A stretch of DNA of 64,000 nt from contig OY821775.1 in assembly GCA_963682175.1 (NCBI GenBank), positions 36,826,053-36,890,052 on the forward strand, written 5' to 3'. Position 1 is the stretch's first letter. Each line of letters starts with the position of its first letter. Under the pieces are notes generated by a model, which was not told the DNA's origin, made no database searches, and saw only the letters and a list, made by a program, of their open reading frames with translations. The position numbers were made by a program, and so were the translations under genes. Source of the DNA: Triglochin maritima (Eukaryota; Streptophyta; Magnoliopsida; Alismatales; Juncaginaceae). Below, piece by piece: positions 28,778 to 41,013 of the stretch.

Positions 28778-30259
28778 TAACCAAAGTCGCCAAAAACGCT
28801 CTGCAACCCTGACGCAATAGCCTCTGTGCCTTAACCGCGGACAGAATAAGACGCCCTCCTCTACTCCTCGTCCACCTGATCAACACATCAGGCACGTCCT
28901 TCCTCAGAATAAGGATCTTCTTCTCATGATAAAAGACTCGCACATCGTACTGTGATAACCAGTCCATCCCCAGTATGACATCAACTCCTCCATCGGTAGC
29001 AAGACCACATCTACCGGAAAATCATGGTCTCCCGAAACAACTATGGTGCCGGGGAGAAAGCTCCCCACGGTGCCCACCTCACCCATGGGCGTACTGACTT
29101 CCAACAAATCAGTCAGTAGCTCAGGGGTCAGGTCGAACTCGCTAGCAAACTTCTCCGAAATGAAGGAGTGTGTGGTGCCACAAACAAATAGAGCACGAGC
29201 ATCCAAACCTGAAATGACAAGGGTACCTTCCACAACAGTGTTGGAGTCCTTCGCCTCCTCAGCCCGGACGGTGAAGACTCGCCCTGCTCTCCTGGTCCGG
29301 CTCTGCGGGACAATGGACCTGCTGCCTCTGCTCCTCCCTGAGACTGGTGGTCTTGGCCTCCTGCTCGTCTCGCCTTGCCTGCTCAGGCAATCCCGGATAA
29401 AATGGCCCATCTGACCGCTTCCCAAGCATGCACCTATACGTCGGGGGCACTCCTGACCCAGATGAGATCTCCCGCAACTACCGTACGCACCAGACTGGCG
29501 TGATCCTCCTCCATCAACCCGGGGTCTCTTGCTTGGGTTCCTAGTGGAACGTCCAACTGCACGTCCTCCTGTGCTCACTGGCGGCTTCCGCGCCTCCTGG
29601 TAATTCTCCTGGTAGTCCTGATCGATGATAGTTGCATACTTCACCGCATCCGCCAGGGTCTGTGCCATGCTAGTAATCACCCGCGACCTTAGCTGCTTCC
29701 TCAGCCCCTTGATGAACTTCTGTGCACGCTGCTCGGGCGTCGCGTAAGTCTCCGAACAATAACGTTCAAGGGCGTTAAACCTGCTGATGTAACTAGCCAA
29801 TGACATCTCCTTCTACTCGAGGGCCAAGAACTCCTCCTTCTTCCTGTCTCTTACGTGCTGCGGGAAGAACTGCTGATTGAACTCCTCAAGGAATTCCACC
29901 TAGCCCACGTCAACTAGGTCAGCGAACACCTGAGCAGATGTGGTCTTTCACCAGTTTGCTGCCTCTCCATCCAGCACATAGGTGGCCAGGCTCACCATCC
30001 GCTCCGGTACACAGCCGATCGCCTGGAAAATCCTCTAGATCTTAAAGACCCAGTCCTCTGCAGCCTTAGGGTCACTCATGCCGTCAAAACTAGGCGGGTG
30101 CTGCCTCATGAAGCGATCATGCTCCGCACCTTTCCCTGTCTGCTCTGCCCTCGCTACCTGACGCTCGAGGAACTAACTCAACCTATCCCAGGTAGTGTCC
30201 TCAGTAGCATAACTGACAATGCTCTCATTCGCGACGTTCCTCACACGTCTCAGAGGCAT
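28778..30259 (-). pseudogene. Chromo-2 gag-protease remnant
   Basis: Start ATG at 30257-30259 (MPLRRVRNVANES). TAG near 30178 and further stops break the capsid region (MRQHPPSFDGMSDPKAAEDW, FNQQFFPQHVRDRKKEEFL). From 29806 the frame is open for 300 codons: FNALERYCSETYATPEQRAQKF, a decayed knuckle (CLGSGQMGHFIRDC, second Cys changed to Ser), then protease LFVCGTTHSFIS with Val replacing the catalytic Asp. The protease C-terminus continues in a second frame to about 28780. Confidence 0.85.
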
Positions 30260-30369
30260 CTGACACAAGAACAAATCAGAATCAGCCATGAATGCATGCT
30301 AAATGTAAAGTGCAACCTACACTACTACACTAGGGTGATTTCTTTGGGAGCCACACATAGGGACTGACC

Positions 30370-30381
30370 GCTCTGATACCA
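30370..30381 (-). promoter_or_regulatory. Chromo-2 primer binding site
   Basis: Reverse complement is TGGTATCAGAGC, initiator tRNA-Met type, three bases from the LTR end at 30385. Confidence 0.92.
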
Positions 30382-30384
30382 AGT

Positions 30385-32123
30385 TGTAACATCCCAAAAC
30401 AGCGGAAATTTATAAATTTAAACAATCAAGAGATAAATGAACCTATCAGACTAGTAGCACGTCATATCACATCTGCAATGCATCAAATCCCTCCAAGGGT
30501 AAACGGGACCTCAGTCCAACAACAACGACGACCCTCAACAGGGTCCACAAGGACATCAGTCCAGCAACAACAACGGGTCTCCCTCGAAACCTATCGTAGG
30601 CACATACGGTCTTACGGACAGTACCCGTCGCATCCCCCATACGCGACTACACGAGCCTAAGGGATCAGTGAGGAGCGTCCGCACTTCCATGCAAAGAACC
30701 ACGTGGTCTACACCACCTTTGACGGAGTCGTAGCCCAGTCGGTCAACATCCTAGGATAGGTGCCCAATCGGGGATCATCGCTGGCACAACATCAACGGCA
30801 TCGTCGACACAACATCGACGGTACAACATACGTCCGGCACAACCACAAGCCGAAACATTGTCGGCACCATCATCGTCGGCACAACCTCGACGGTACTGCA
30901 TACGTCCGGAAAAACATCGGACAGGTCCAGACCGTAGTCTGCAGGGTCATCATGCTCCACGAGTCAAGCGTCAACACACATTGGGATCCGCGATCCCTAT
31001 GGTCTGCTACTCATGAGAGAGTAAGGCAACAACACGTCACACCACGTAAAATAAGGAGGTGGCGCGACCCAAGCATCCACACTCTTCCACACGACGGTCC
31101 GTCGGCGGCATGAGCACGTACCCGCTGTCACCTCCCGGCTCACGCTCTAAGCAAGGACACGAGTTTCTGTGGACAGAGTTGACACAACACAAGGACTAGG
31201 AATTCAGTTCTGCACACAAACGGTCAATTCAGTTGACCTAACCGCTCGATTGTCCCCAATAGGTTCGTTCGACCGAAAGTTTACAATCGTCGAACTATTC
31301 TGCATGTCACTTAAGTCCAAATGTTAAAACAGCAGTCTAAAACCGGTCAACCGATTATGAGGTCAAAATCCGGAGTTGGTCAAAATCAACAAGAATATTC
31401 GGTCGATCGACTCAGGGGTCCCGGCCGACTGAAAACTACCAGGGTCATCCTAATAGTCTACGTCATATAACGGTCGAACAACATGCATAAATATCAAGTA
31501 CACATAAGTTCCGGTCGACCCCAAAACAAGGGACGGTCGACCGAAAACGGACAATAGGCCTCCAACCGACCATCACATAAGCAACCGGTCGACCTCCACA
31601 ATGGCATCGTTCGACCGATGTTGGTTAAAGTCGGGCAAAAAGGTAAAACCGGTCGACCGCCCGAAGGCACCGGTCGACCGTTGGTCGACAACAACCTTGC
31701 GCACGCCAAGGATTTTACGCCGCATCTCGTCGTCGGCGTGGTCTCCGACCTCCTACGACCGACCACAACTTCCCACCAACGCGGGAACAACAAATCATAC
31801 TAGAAAGCCGGCATACCTCGAGGAGAAGACGGAGCCCGCCGGAGATCCGCTCAACGTCGACGCTCGACAGTAACCCTTGCACGCACGACTCACGATCGCA
31901 CCTCCGTAACCCCGAACTCGCCTCCATACGCCGGAGTCGCTGTCACGTTCTCTGGATCGCCAGACAAGGAAGAAGAGAGTGAGTGAAATGGTGAGAGAGA
32001 GGTTGAGTGAAGAAGAAGAGAGAAAATGATGGTTTTCCTCCTCAAACCACACCACCACAGTAACCGGCCCCCTAACCCCCACTAAACCCGTGATTGCCCA
32101 AAATCAATGGTTAGGGTCTAACA
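30385..32123 (-). repeat. Chromo-2 5' LTR
   Basis: 1739 bases, plus strand TGTAACATCCC...GGTCTAACA. Homologous to the solo LTR at 32901-34711 (same family). CGGTCGACCG-type sites are at about 31513, 31535, 31587, 31610, 31651 and 31672. A block at 30775-30940 repeats CATCGACGGTACAACATACGTCC-like units. Confidence 0.9.
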
Positions 32124-32675
32124 TCTTCTTTCTATAAAACAATCGAATTCTTGAATAATCCTCATCGCTTTAACAAACTATCAAGAAGCCTGGCATGTGA
32201 AAGATAATTACTTTTGTTTTCAACTCCAAGAAAGTAGTGATATTCATACATTGATTTCTGAAGTTGGATGCTTGGGCACCTCAGTGAGCTCAGCCAATTA
32301 TATTTCTGTTGTGATTAATCATGTCAATTGATTTTTTTTATTTTAGAAATGATGAATACACTAAACTAAAATTGAGGCTATGAATCACAACCCCAAAAGG
32401 AGATTGATACAAAATTTAGATCACACATATCCCATAAAGATAACAAGACATGTCAATAATTGTAAATTTAAGAATTAGACAACATAGGCTGGTCATGCCT
32501 CCTGAGAAATCAATTATTGGAAGATGTGGCAGGCAAAAATCAACCATGAGATATACATTTCGAACCATCCAAATTGGAAATGTTGGGCCGTTGACAGGTA
32601 TAACATTGTGGTGTGCTTCAAATAAATTGCCTATTTCGTAAACCTTGCAAAGAAGAGATCTATGGTATATAAGTT
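32124..32675 (-). other. 3' flank of the lipase-like gene fragment
   Basis: AT-rich unique-looking sequence between the Chromo-2 LTR and the stop codon of the minus-strand lipase fragment; probably its 3' UTR and downstream flank. No other feature seen. Confidence 0.4.
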
Positions 32676-34728
32676 CTAGTAGTCAGCCCATGAGAAGAGA
32701 CAAAGCTTCCGCTCCATCCAGCTGACTACATCGGCACAAATTTCATCTCGTTCAATTTCTAACAGTAGGTCATGTAACAATCTGTCACGCAGTTTGATGT
32801 CCATGTACACAGAACACGTCTCGTTATAGAGATACTGAGATGCCAAAGGATCGGTAACTTTATCAGCAGTCCCATGTAGAACAAAGAAAGGAACACACAA
32901 TGTAACATCCCGAAACAATGAAAATTTAAAAATTTAAACAATCAAGAGATCATCAGATAAACCTCATCAACGGGAATGTTACTGATATAAATCAACAGTC
33001 GGTGCACCAATAATACAAAGGAGTTTGATAAAAGACATGATTACAACAATACTACGTAGGACAAGTACAAGTAATCATGACGACCTCGAAGAGTCCGAAG
33101 AGGATCCTGACACCAAAATGTGTGCGCCCGTTGTCACCACTCGACAGAACCTACTGCGGTCCTGAAACATGAATCAAACAATGATGCCTAAGTTTTGCAT
33201 TAGGAAAACCCGTATGCCAAGCTCGCCTATATGAATGCAACAGTACGGTAAATGAACCTATGATACTAGTAGCATGTCATGTCAATATCTGCAACGCATC
33301 AAATCCCTCTAAGGGTAAACGGGACCTCAGTCCAACAACACAAGGACCCTCAAGGTCCAACAAGGACATCAATCCAGCAACAACAACGGGTCTCCCTTGG
33401 AACCTACCGTAGGCGAATACGGTCTTACGGATAGTACACGACGCACCCCCACACGCGACTACTCAGGCCAAAGGGATTGGTGAGGAACGTCCGCACTTCC
33501 ACGTAAAGTAACCATGTGGTATACACCACCTCGACGGAGCCGTAGCCCGGTCGGTCATCATCCCAAGATAGGTGGCCAATCGGGGATCATCGCCGGAACA
33601 ACATCGGCGACATCACCGACACAACATCGGCGGTACAACATACGTCCGGCACAACATCGGATGCCACAACCACAAGACGGAACATCGTTGGCACCATCAT
33701 CGCCGGCAAAAACCTCGGCGGCATCGCCGACACAACCTCGGCGGTACAACATACGTCCGACACAACATCGGACGGGTCCAGACCGTAGTCTGCAGGGACA
33801 TCACGCTCCATGAGCCATCCATCAACATGTATTGAGATCCACGATCCCTCAGGTCTGCTACTCTACAGAGAGTCAAACAACAACACGTCACACCATTGTC
33901 CATCAACGGAGCTGGCACAACCCAAGTGTCCACACTCTTCCACATGGTGGTCCCTGGGTAGGCACGAGCACGTACCCACCGTCACCTCCCGGCTCACGCT
34001 CTAAGCAAGGACACGGGTTTCAGTGGACAAAGTTGACACAAACACAAGGACCAGGAATTCAATTCTGTGCACAAACAGTCGACCGAAAGAGCCTAACCGG
34101 TTGATCATCCCTAATAGGTTCGGTCGACCGAAAGTCTACACCGGTCGAACTATTCTATGCGTCACTTAAGTCCAAACAGTAAGACCGATCGACCGCCCAA
34201 AGGCACCAGTCGACCGTTGGTCGATAGCAACCCCGCGCCTGCCGAGGATTTTACGTCGTTCTCTCGTCGCCGGCGAGGTCTCCGACCTCCCGCGACCGAC
34301 CACAACTTCCCACCAACGTGGGGAACAACAAAACCACACTACTAAGCCGACATACCTCAAGAAGAAGACGGAGCGCGCCACAGATTCGCTCGACGTCCGA
34401 CAACAACCCCCGCTCTAACGCACCTCACGTTCGTGCCTCCGCAACATCGCTCTCGACTCCACTCGTCGGTGCCGCCACGTCCTCTGGTCACCAGAAAAGG
34501 AAGGGAAAGGAGAGTGAGAGAGTTGAGTTTGGGTGCGAGAAAAGGAGGAAATCCTTCAACCAACACAAAAACCAACACAACACCCCCACCATCACCCTAC
34601 TCATCCTATTCTCCTCCTTCCCCACGCACATCACTGTGCACCACCCCTTCCCCATGCAAACCTCCTCACTTATCACCATTAGCACCCTAAGCAAGGGTTA
34701 GGGACATAACACACAATGATCTTAGGTT
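32676..34728 (-). pseudogene. Monoacylglycerol-lipase-like terminal exon, split by a solo LTR
   Basis: Minus strand, in two parts: 34728-34712 and 32900-32676. It encodes VPFFVLHGTADKVTDPLASQ, then IKLRDRLLHDLL and a terminal ADVVSWMERKL before TAG at 32676-32678. This matches the C-terminal third of plant monoacylglycerol lipase / caffeoylshikimate-esterase-like alpha/beta hydrolases; the Asp in GTADKVTDP and the His in LLHDLL are in the positions of the catalytic Asp and His. The Ser-containing part is absent. TGATGCAG ending at 34729 on the minus strand looks like a 3' splice site. Upstream exons are not seen; a LINE occupies the presumed intron. Without the LTR and one TSD copy the frame reads through. 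Confidence 0.75.
32901..34711 (-). mobile_element. Solo LTR of the Chromo-2 family
   Basis: 1811 bases, TGTAACATCCC...GACATAACA on the plus strand, flanked by 5-base direct repeats CACAA at 32896-32900 and 34712-34716. No internal sequence remains, so it arose by LTR-LTR recombination. It sits in the lipase-like exon. At 33585-33780 it contains short GC-rich repeats of ACAACATCGGCGGTACAACA and CATACGTCCGRCACAAC type. Confidence 0.93.
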
Positions 34729-34759
34729 CTGCATCAGATACGATGAGATCTGAAGTATC

Positions 34760-37700
34760 TTTTTTTTGCAAAGCAAAAGGGAGGCATTGCCTCTAATATA
34801 TTGATGTGTAAACATTTACAGCCAATCCAAATTTTCTATTACATCCCTCGAGTCATACTCCGTGCATAACTAGAATCTACATTAAACAACATACAAAAAA
34901 CTCTCCACCTTTATTGTGTTTAAGCTATCCCCAATTACTCTCATACATTCATAAAGCCTCAACGTCATCTCGAAGCTCCCTAATCCTCGTGCCCATCAGC
35001 CGCACCACATCCTTTATAAATGTGCTCACATCTTCAGGTCGACACTTCTCTTTTTCGAATATCTGCCTATTTCGTTCTTGCCAACACTCATATATTGTGG
35101 CAGCAAGAGCAAGTCTTGTGGTGGCTTGCTGTAGCTTTGACCCTCGCATCTTTTGGAGCCTCCCACTTCCGCACCAAGGGTGAGACCTGCACTAGTGTCC
35201 AGCCGTAGTATTCTCAAAATTTGTACCCATACTTGACTTGTGAAGCGGCATTCCCAGAACAGGTGTGCCGTATCTTCATCTCTTTCGTAACACAATACAA
35301 AACGAGGGTCATGGATTGCTCCCCTAGCTTGCATAAGCGCTTTTGTGATAAGCCGTCCTCTCATGACTCTCCAAAATGTGATAGCATGCTTAGGTATGTC
35401 ATACTTGTGCCAAACCACCTCAGTCCAGCCCACCTTCCTTCCTCGAGGTACCACCCAACTCCAAGCTTCCCTTGCTGAAAATGTTTCATTTCTTGCTCCA
35501 GCTCTAATAGGCTTATCTCGCCCCCCATGAATTGGAGTTTGCAATATCCTTGGCCATAATACTACCAACTCTAGGGACCTCGACTCAGGGAGAGTCCAAA
35601 CCCCTTCATGAATGAACCAAGAGACCAAATTATCCCTAGGCATCCCCATGTCGTACTGGAGACGTTCTCCCCCAGGCGAGGAGAGTAAGGGTTGTCCACA
35701 CCAAGGGTCGGTAAAAACCGAATTGCTGTCACGTCTCCCACTTGGTATTGGATTCTATTCTTTGCCACTTCGCGACACTTAGAATGCCCCATCACACCCA
35801 TGAGTACCCAGCCGGTGGCCTAGCTAACCAGATGTTACGGTTCCGTAAGTATTTCCTTCGTATACACCGAACCCACAGCGATCCATCATCCGCGATAATC
35901 AACCAAAGGAGCCAAACCAGCCCAGCATCATTCCAGTCCTTTAGTCTCCTCAGCCCCAAACCTCCCTCCTTTTTCGGTTTGCAAATGTCCTTCCAAGCTA
36001 CGGCCACCCACTTCGTAGGGCCTCCCCAAATGAAGTGAATCATAATGCTCTCCACCACCTTTAAGACTTTTCTCGTGAGAAGAAACGCTGATGTCCAATA
36101 AATGCTCAAAGACACAAGTACGCTCTTGACTAATTCCACACGACCCGCCATCGAAAGAAAGTTTCTCTTCCATGTGCTGAGCCGTTGTTGCACCTTGCTG
36201 ACCAGACCCATGCAATGATGTCTCCCCAGCCTTGCGGAGAAGGGAGGAAGGCCTAAGTATGTAACCGGAAAATCAGCTCTCTCCATACCTAGATGTGAGC
36301 AAATCCATGTGCCCCCGGTGGCTCCTCCTCCCATGAAAACTTGACTCTTTGCTACATTAAACTGTTGCCCGGAGTTTGCTGAGAATTCAGTAAGGATATG
36401 CTTTATCACCTGAGAATTGACTCTTGTAGCAACAGCAAAGACCATCACATCATCTGCGAAAAGGAGGTGGGAGATCTATACATCCCCACACCTAGCTGGT
36501 TCGAGAGATCCCTCTCAACCTCCCTTCTAAGCATGGCGCTCAAAACCTCCATACAAAGAACAAAATGATAGGGAGCCAACGGATCCCCTTGGCTCAGTCC
36601 ATTCGTGGCAGCAAACGGTCTAGAGTTCTTGTCATTCACCGTAACGACAAAGGATGCTCGGACGCAAGCCATCATGAGTTTACACCAATGGTCGGGTAGG
36701 CCCACTCTCTTGAGTACTTCCTCCAAGAAACTCCAAGAAATAGAGTCATAAGCTTTCCCGAGGTCTAGCTTCAAACACATCCTTCCACGTCCTCCTCCTA
36801 GATGCATATTGTGGCATATCTCGTGAACTAGCAAGATGTTGTCACTCATTCTCCTGCCACTCACGAATGCACTTTGTGTTTCCCCCTCCAATTTTGGAAG
36901 GAGTACCTTTAAACGATTTGCCAAAATCTTTGAAATGAACCGGTAGACCATATTGCAAAGGGAGATGGGTCGATAGTCATCAACGACGGACAGCTTTGAA
37001 AAAGTCTCCCTTCACACATTCCCACGCGGCTTTAAAGAATTTTGCATTGAAGCCATCTGGGCCCGGTGCCTTGTCTACATTTGAGTGTTTAACCACTTCT
37101 TCTAACTCCATATCTAGTGGCCGAATAAAATCTCTCGCCTCGTCCTCCCCAACCATAGGAAGGGACAATGTTGGATCAATGGGCTGAACCTGAAAATCAC
37201 TAGAAAACAAGATAGAAAACCGCCTCTGAAAGGCATCTTGGATAGCCTCTTCATCCTCAATAACCACCCCTTCCTCACTCACTCTCCTCACATTATTGGT
37301 GGCTCTCCTCACTCTAAGGGAAGCATGGAAAAATCTGGAATTTCGATCACCCTCTTGTAGCCATCGAACCCTTGATTTTTGTCTCAATAAAGCCTCCTCC
37401 CGAAGCAAAGCACGGTCCTGGGCCTCCTTACAAAGACTCTCACAATGTGACAACTCCTCATCTCGTGGATTTTCCTCCCTTTGTGTTCTGCTATCAGCCA
37501 ACCAGAGATGAGATTCAACCACTTTGTGTTCCTCATGCCCGAAGGTATCCGCACTCCATCTGTTTAACGCCTCTTTTACCTCATGTAACTTTGCTATCAA
37601 ACGATACATGGGGGTAGCTACCACCCGCGTGGCCCAAGCCTCCCTTACCACGTCATTGAACATCTCATGCCCAGCCCAGAAATTTACAAACCAAAACATT

Positions 37701-38053
37701 CGCTTCCTTCGTTGTCCCTCCTTCTCCGCAAACAAAGTGAGCATCGAGTGGTCACTCATGTCTTTGTCCCCCACAACGTAATAGGAATCAGGAAATGTCT
37801 CCAACCATGCATGGGACATGAATATTCTATCAATTCGTGTTTCAATGATTGCCTCCTCATGCGAGGAATTGGACCAAGTAAATTCACCTCTGGTAGACGG
37901 GACTTCCACCAGCTGGAGTTGTTCCACACATGCATTGAACTCATCAATGGCCACCATATTTAGACCTGTTCCTCCCTCTTCTCATTTGCTCTCCTGATGA
38001 AATTAAAGTCCCCATACACCAGCCAAGGCGTCGAGGGTGCTGGAATTGCACGA
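34760..38053 (-). mobile_element. L1-type LINE, 5' truncated or interrupted
   Basis: Minus strand. Its 3' end is an 8-base poly(A) (T-run at 34760-34767), and it reads right to left through endonuclease, RT and a zinc-binding C-terminal domain. The 5' side stops at 38053 against a Gypsy-A LTR fragment, so the 5' UTR, ORF1 and most of the endonuclease are missing. TSD cannot be read because the 5' junction is lost. Confidence 0.88.
35026..38047 (-). pseudogene. LINE ORF2 remnant: endonuclease end, RT, zf-RVT
   Basis: Starts with the endonuclease end (WLVYGDFNFIRR near 38020, then TRIDRIFMSHAW and GDKDMSDHSML). RT follows (VDKAPGPDGFNAKFFKAAWE, RMSDNILLVHE, LDLGKAYDSISW, NGLSQGDPLAPYHF and LLFADDVMVF near 36460), then YLGLPPFSARLG and GGPTKWVAVAWKDICKPK. 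The C-terminal zinc-binding domain is near 35400-35200 (VWHKYDIPKHAITFWRVM, CRFTSQVW). At least four frame breaks separate the pieces (about 37975, 36965, 36475 and 35720), so the copy is dead although the FADD catalytic motif remains. Confidence 0.88.
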
Positions 38054-38437
38054 TTGATTGACATCATTTCATGCTCATATTTGCATCTTATATCTATTAT
38101 CTTTCACCTAAACAATGCTATGTTACGAGTTTTATGTTTGAATTTCAGAAATGAATAGGTTTGAAGAGATGAAGCATAAAAGGACCCAAAAGCTGGGAAA
38201 AAGGACTGAATTGTGAGATCTGGGGACTAAGATGCAAGGGAGAAGGACCTTAACGTAAGACCAAAGGACCAAAGAGCAAAACAGAAAACTCCACACCATC
38301 ATGGGCAGTATTTTGTTAATTCTATTTGGGTCGGAGCTCCAACAAGTCAAGTAACCGCATCAAGACAAACAATACCAGCAAGAAAAGCCCACAACAAATT
38401 CCAACCCGATCCAAAGTTTATGGACCACCAATTGGCG
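38054..38437 (+). repeat. Gypsy-A LTR fragment
   Basis: Begins TGATTGACATCATTTCATGC and matches the first 384 bases or so of the solo LTR at 45954. Homology fades after GACCACCAATTGGCG. No second end, so no TSD; the remainder is truncated. Confidence 0.85.
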
Positions 38438-39137
38438 CTCTACGTCACTCATCCACCAATCATTGGTTAAGTCCTTTGCCAATTCATCTCGTACAATCTT
38501 TATGTTCCCAAAGGTCATCACGATCAACTCGATCATCAAATGAAGAAATGCTTATTCAATCTTTGCATTGGGACTCACACAAATTGGCCGCTCTTCATCA
38601 TCAATCACATGTGCTACGTCTCTCACCGCAACCTTAATTTTCTTCCTTTTCCGATGATCATCTCCCTCATAAACTTAAAGTAGTCTCCGACTCCAATTTT
38701 TTAAAATCATCCCGACCCATCATCGACAACTACACGTTCAAACAGGTGAAAATTGAGGAGAAAAAACCCACTAGTGAAGCACCTTCTGGAAATGAAGAAG
38801 ACGACACCACCAATGAAAACCAATCCTTGAACAACGAAGAAATGACCGACACTCAATCTTTGTCTCCCACTCTAACCGAACCCATGATTGACCCAAGATG
38901 GGATCCGAAATTGGCTCATGGTCCTTGGCGCTAGACTCGCCCCGAGTGACCATCCACTTCGAATGCTCAATGGAATCAACCCTCGTGGGCTTATCGGCTC
39001 GAGAGGATTGTGGACCGAAATTTCCATGACATGCAAGAAGTTTGTAGGCTAGTGGATCGCAACTACAAAGGAATAGAAGAGCTGACCGATGATTTCCAGT
39101 TGATGACATCAAATTCACCCAATGAAATCAACAACTA
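38438..39137 (+). other. Unassigned sequence, possible retroelement gag remnant
   Basis: Frames at 38326-38637 and 38746-38934 are short. The stretch encoding KIEEKKPTSEAPSGNEED and, in another frame, ERIVDRNFHDMQEVCRLVDRN up to 39138 looks like decayed coding sequence, but I cannot assign it to a family. Confidence 0.35.
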
Positions 39138-40029
39138 AATTTGTGTGGTTGGAGATTCTTGTCAGGTAGAATATTTTGGAAATTAACCGTTAGGAGAGAC
39201 CCACAGGTGGGTAGAATTCGTTGGGTGGTTGAAGTTGCACTGAACGTGGTCCGGTCGACTGCATATCTAGCACCCTCAACGGTGCTCCATCCCACAATCT
39301 TTAGAGATCGTGGGATTAAAAAATGTTTTTTTAATCGGAGTTGCATACGATCCACATGGTGACACGCACGGATCGTGTGATTTTTTTATTTGTTTAATCA
39401 TGATGGAACCCACTCGTATTTGAATCGAATAAAATAAAGAGAGATAATTGTATTTTTAAAAATAGAGATATCTTAGAAAATAAAAGTGAAAATTTTAAAA
39501 AAATCACCATAATTCGTATCCCCTCATTTTCTGCTGATAGACAACCATTAATGCTATATAAATATTGTTTTATCAAAATTCTATATTTTCGGTGGTAACA
39601 TAAATAATAGTTTGTATCTTAACTATTTTTGAGTAATTCCTCATTCCCAACATGACAACCTTTTCCAGTCCAACAACAATTTCCTACTCCATTAAACCAT
39701 ATTACTATTAAACTTTTGCAGTTAATAAATTAATTATTTTTGTAACATTTGTCGAACAATTATTATTTTTAAATAAAAATGAAAATAATTGGAATCAAAT
39801 TTCAGTAATATTAATTATGTACACATAAACGAGACAAATGATGATATATTAATTAATTAATTTGTAAAATGTAAGAAATGAGTTGGAGGCAAAAAGAAAT
39901 GTGGATTTGATAGTAGGATCTTTTGATAAAGATCATGATTGAGAAGATAAAAGAGAGAGATTGTGGATTAAATATTGTCAAGTGGAGAAGCTGATGTGAC
40001 AGAGAGAGAAAATTAGGATGATCTTTTTT
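39138..40029. other. AT-rich sequence without recognisable genes
   Basis: Only short chance frames. Between 39440 and 39990 it is strongly AT-rich with runs of T and A. Ends at the target-site TTTTT (40025-40029) of the Copia-B solo LTR. Confidence 0.5.
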
Positions 40030-40613
40030 TGATAGGAATGTGTTCTAAAAGTTTTATTTTTAAATGTGTTTTATTATGAATTGAATGTATTGAACATTTT
40101 GTTTCTTGATTGATGTGTTTGTTTTTTGGTGTTAAGAAAGAGACTCTTGGTCCTTGACCGTAGAGTTCTAAAAGATAATGGTTTATATAAATAAAAATTA
40201 ATTCACAATCATGATAATTAACATGGGACATTAATTACCGAGTTAAGATTGTCATGTTGGTTAAGAGTGATATTGTAGCTCTACAAATATTTAACAACAT
40301 GAGTAAGTGAAATAGAAAATATTTCATTCATATATTGAATTGACCGAACAAATGAAACATTATGGAATTGTGTTTGTGCCATTAATGTTGCATGTTCCAG
40401 GGACTTTTGGTTGTGGTGAATCGGTCAACCGGTTGGACGTGTTGGCCGACCAAATTTGACGATTTATACCGATCGGTTGGCTATTTTGGTCAAACGTTTG
40501 CGTACGGTTTTGCTTGAATTAATAAGAGAATTTCTTTGATGATGGATGGAATTGTTCCAATTTGGTCAGAGGATGATTACGTGTCCAAATATGATTGGAT
40601 TAGAGGAGCTATT

Positions 40614-41000
40614 TATTGGATTAATCTAGGATTAATATGATATTTGCCCAAAGCACTGACACATGGCACGTCCCCATTCGACTACACATTTAGGGTTTAG
40701 GGTGGGGCCATCTATATAAGGAGGGGAGCCTCCCATTGCATGGATGTTGATGTGTGCAAACCCTAGCCCCACCAAACCCTAGCTGCCACCTCTCCCTCTC
40801 TCTCCCATTCGTCCCTCCACCTCCACCAAGCCAATCCGTGGACTCTTGGGTTGTGGACTCGTGCTTCTTCTCCAAGAGAGTAGAAGACCAACCAGTGCTC
40901 CAGAGGATTCCGTGAGGTGATCGCCGATCCATTCCGCTGACACAGGTTCTCTCCAAGAAGGTAAATCTGAACCTGTAGATTCAATCGTAGATTGCTAACA
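40614..41000 (+). repeat. Copia-A 5' LTR
   Basis: 387 bases, TATTGGATTAATC...GATTGCTAACA (the usual TG start is TA). A telomere-like TTTAGGGTTTAGGG at 40689-40702 lies just upstream of TATATAAG at 40713-40720, and two AAACCCTAG motifs follow at about 40758-40785. Confidence 0.93.
40713..40720 (+). promoter_or_regulatory. TATA box of Copia-A 5' LTR
   Basis: TATATAAG, ten bases after the TTTAGGGTTTAGGG element; same layout in the 3' LTR (49875-49888 and 49899-49906). Confidence 0.65.
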
Positions 41001-41001
41001 T

Positions 41002-41013
41002 TGGTACCAGAGC
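41002..41013 (+). promoter_or_regulatory. Copia-A primer binding site
   Basis: TGGTACCAGAGC, initiator tRNA-Met type with one change from TGGTATCAGAGC, one base after the LTR end. Confidence 0.88.

Larger units (their letters stand above)
24806..32123 (-). mobile_element. Chromo-2: rearranged chromovirus, minus strand
   Basis: Right to left: 5' LTR, PBS, gag, protease, RNase H (RT deleted), zinc-binding region with repeats, a captured second protease, integrase, chromodomain, PPT, partial 3' LTR. Coding homology to Chromo-1 is strong in protease and integrase but the LTR is of a different family. Inactive. Right-hand flank after 32123 begins TCTTC; the left TSD was lost with the 3' LTR end. 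Confidence 0.87.

Noticed and set aside
38438..39137. Confident assignment to a Gypsy-A internal region
   Set aside because: No match to the Gypsy-A leader or gag could be recognised; left unassigned.
40689..40702. Interstitial telomere or chromosome-fusion point
   Set aside because: Only two TTTAGGG units, repeated at the same place in other copies of the LTR.
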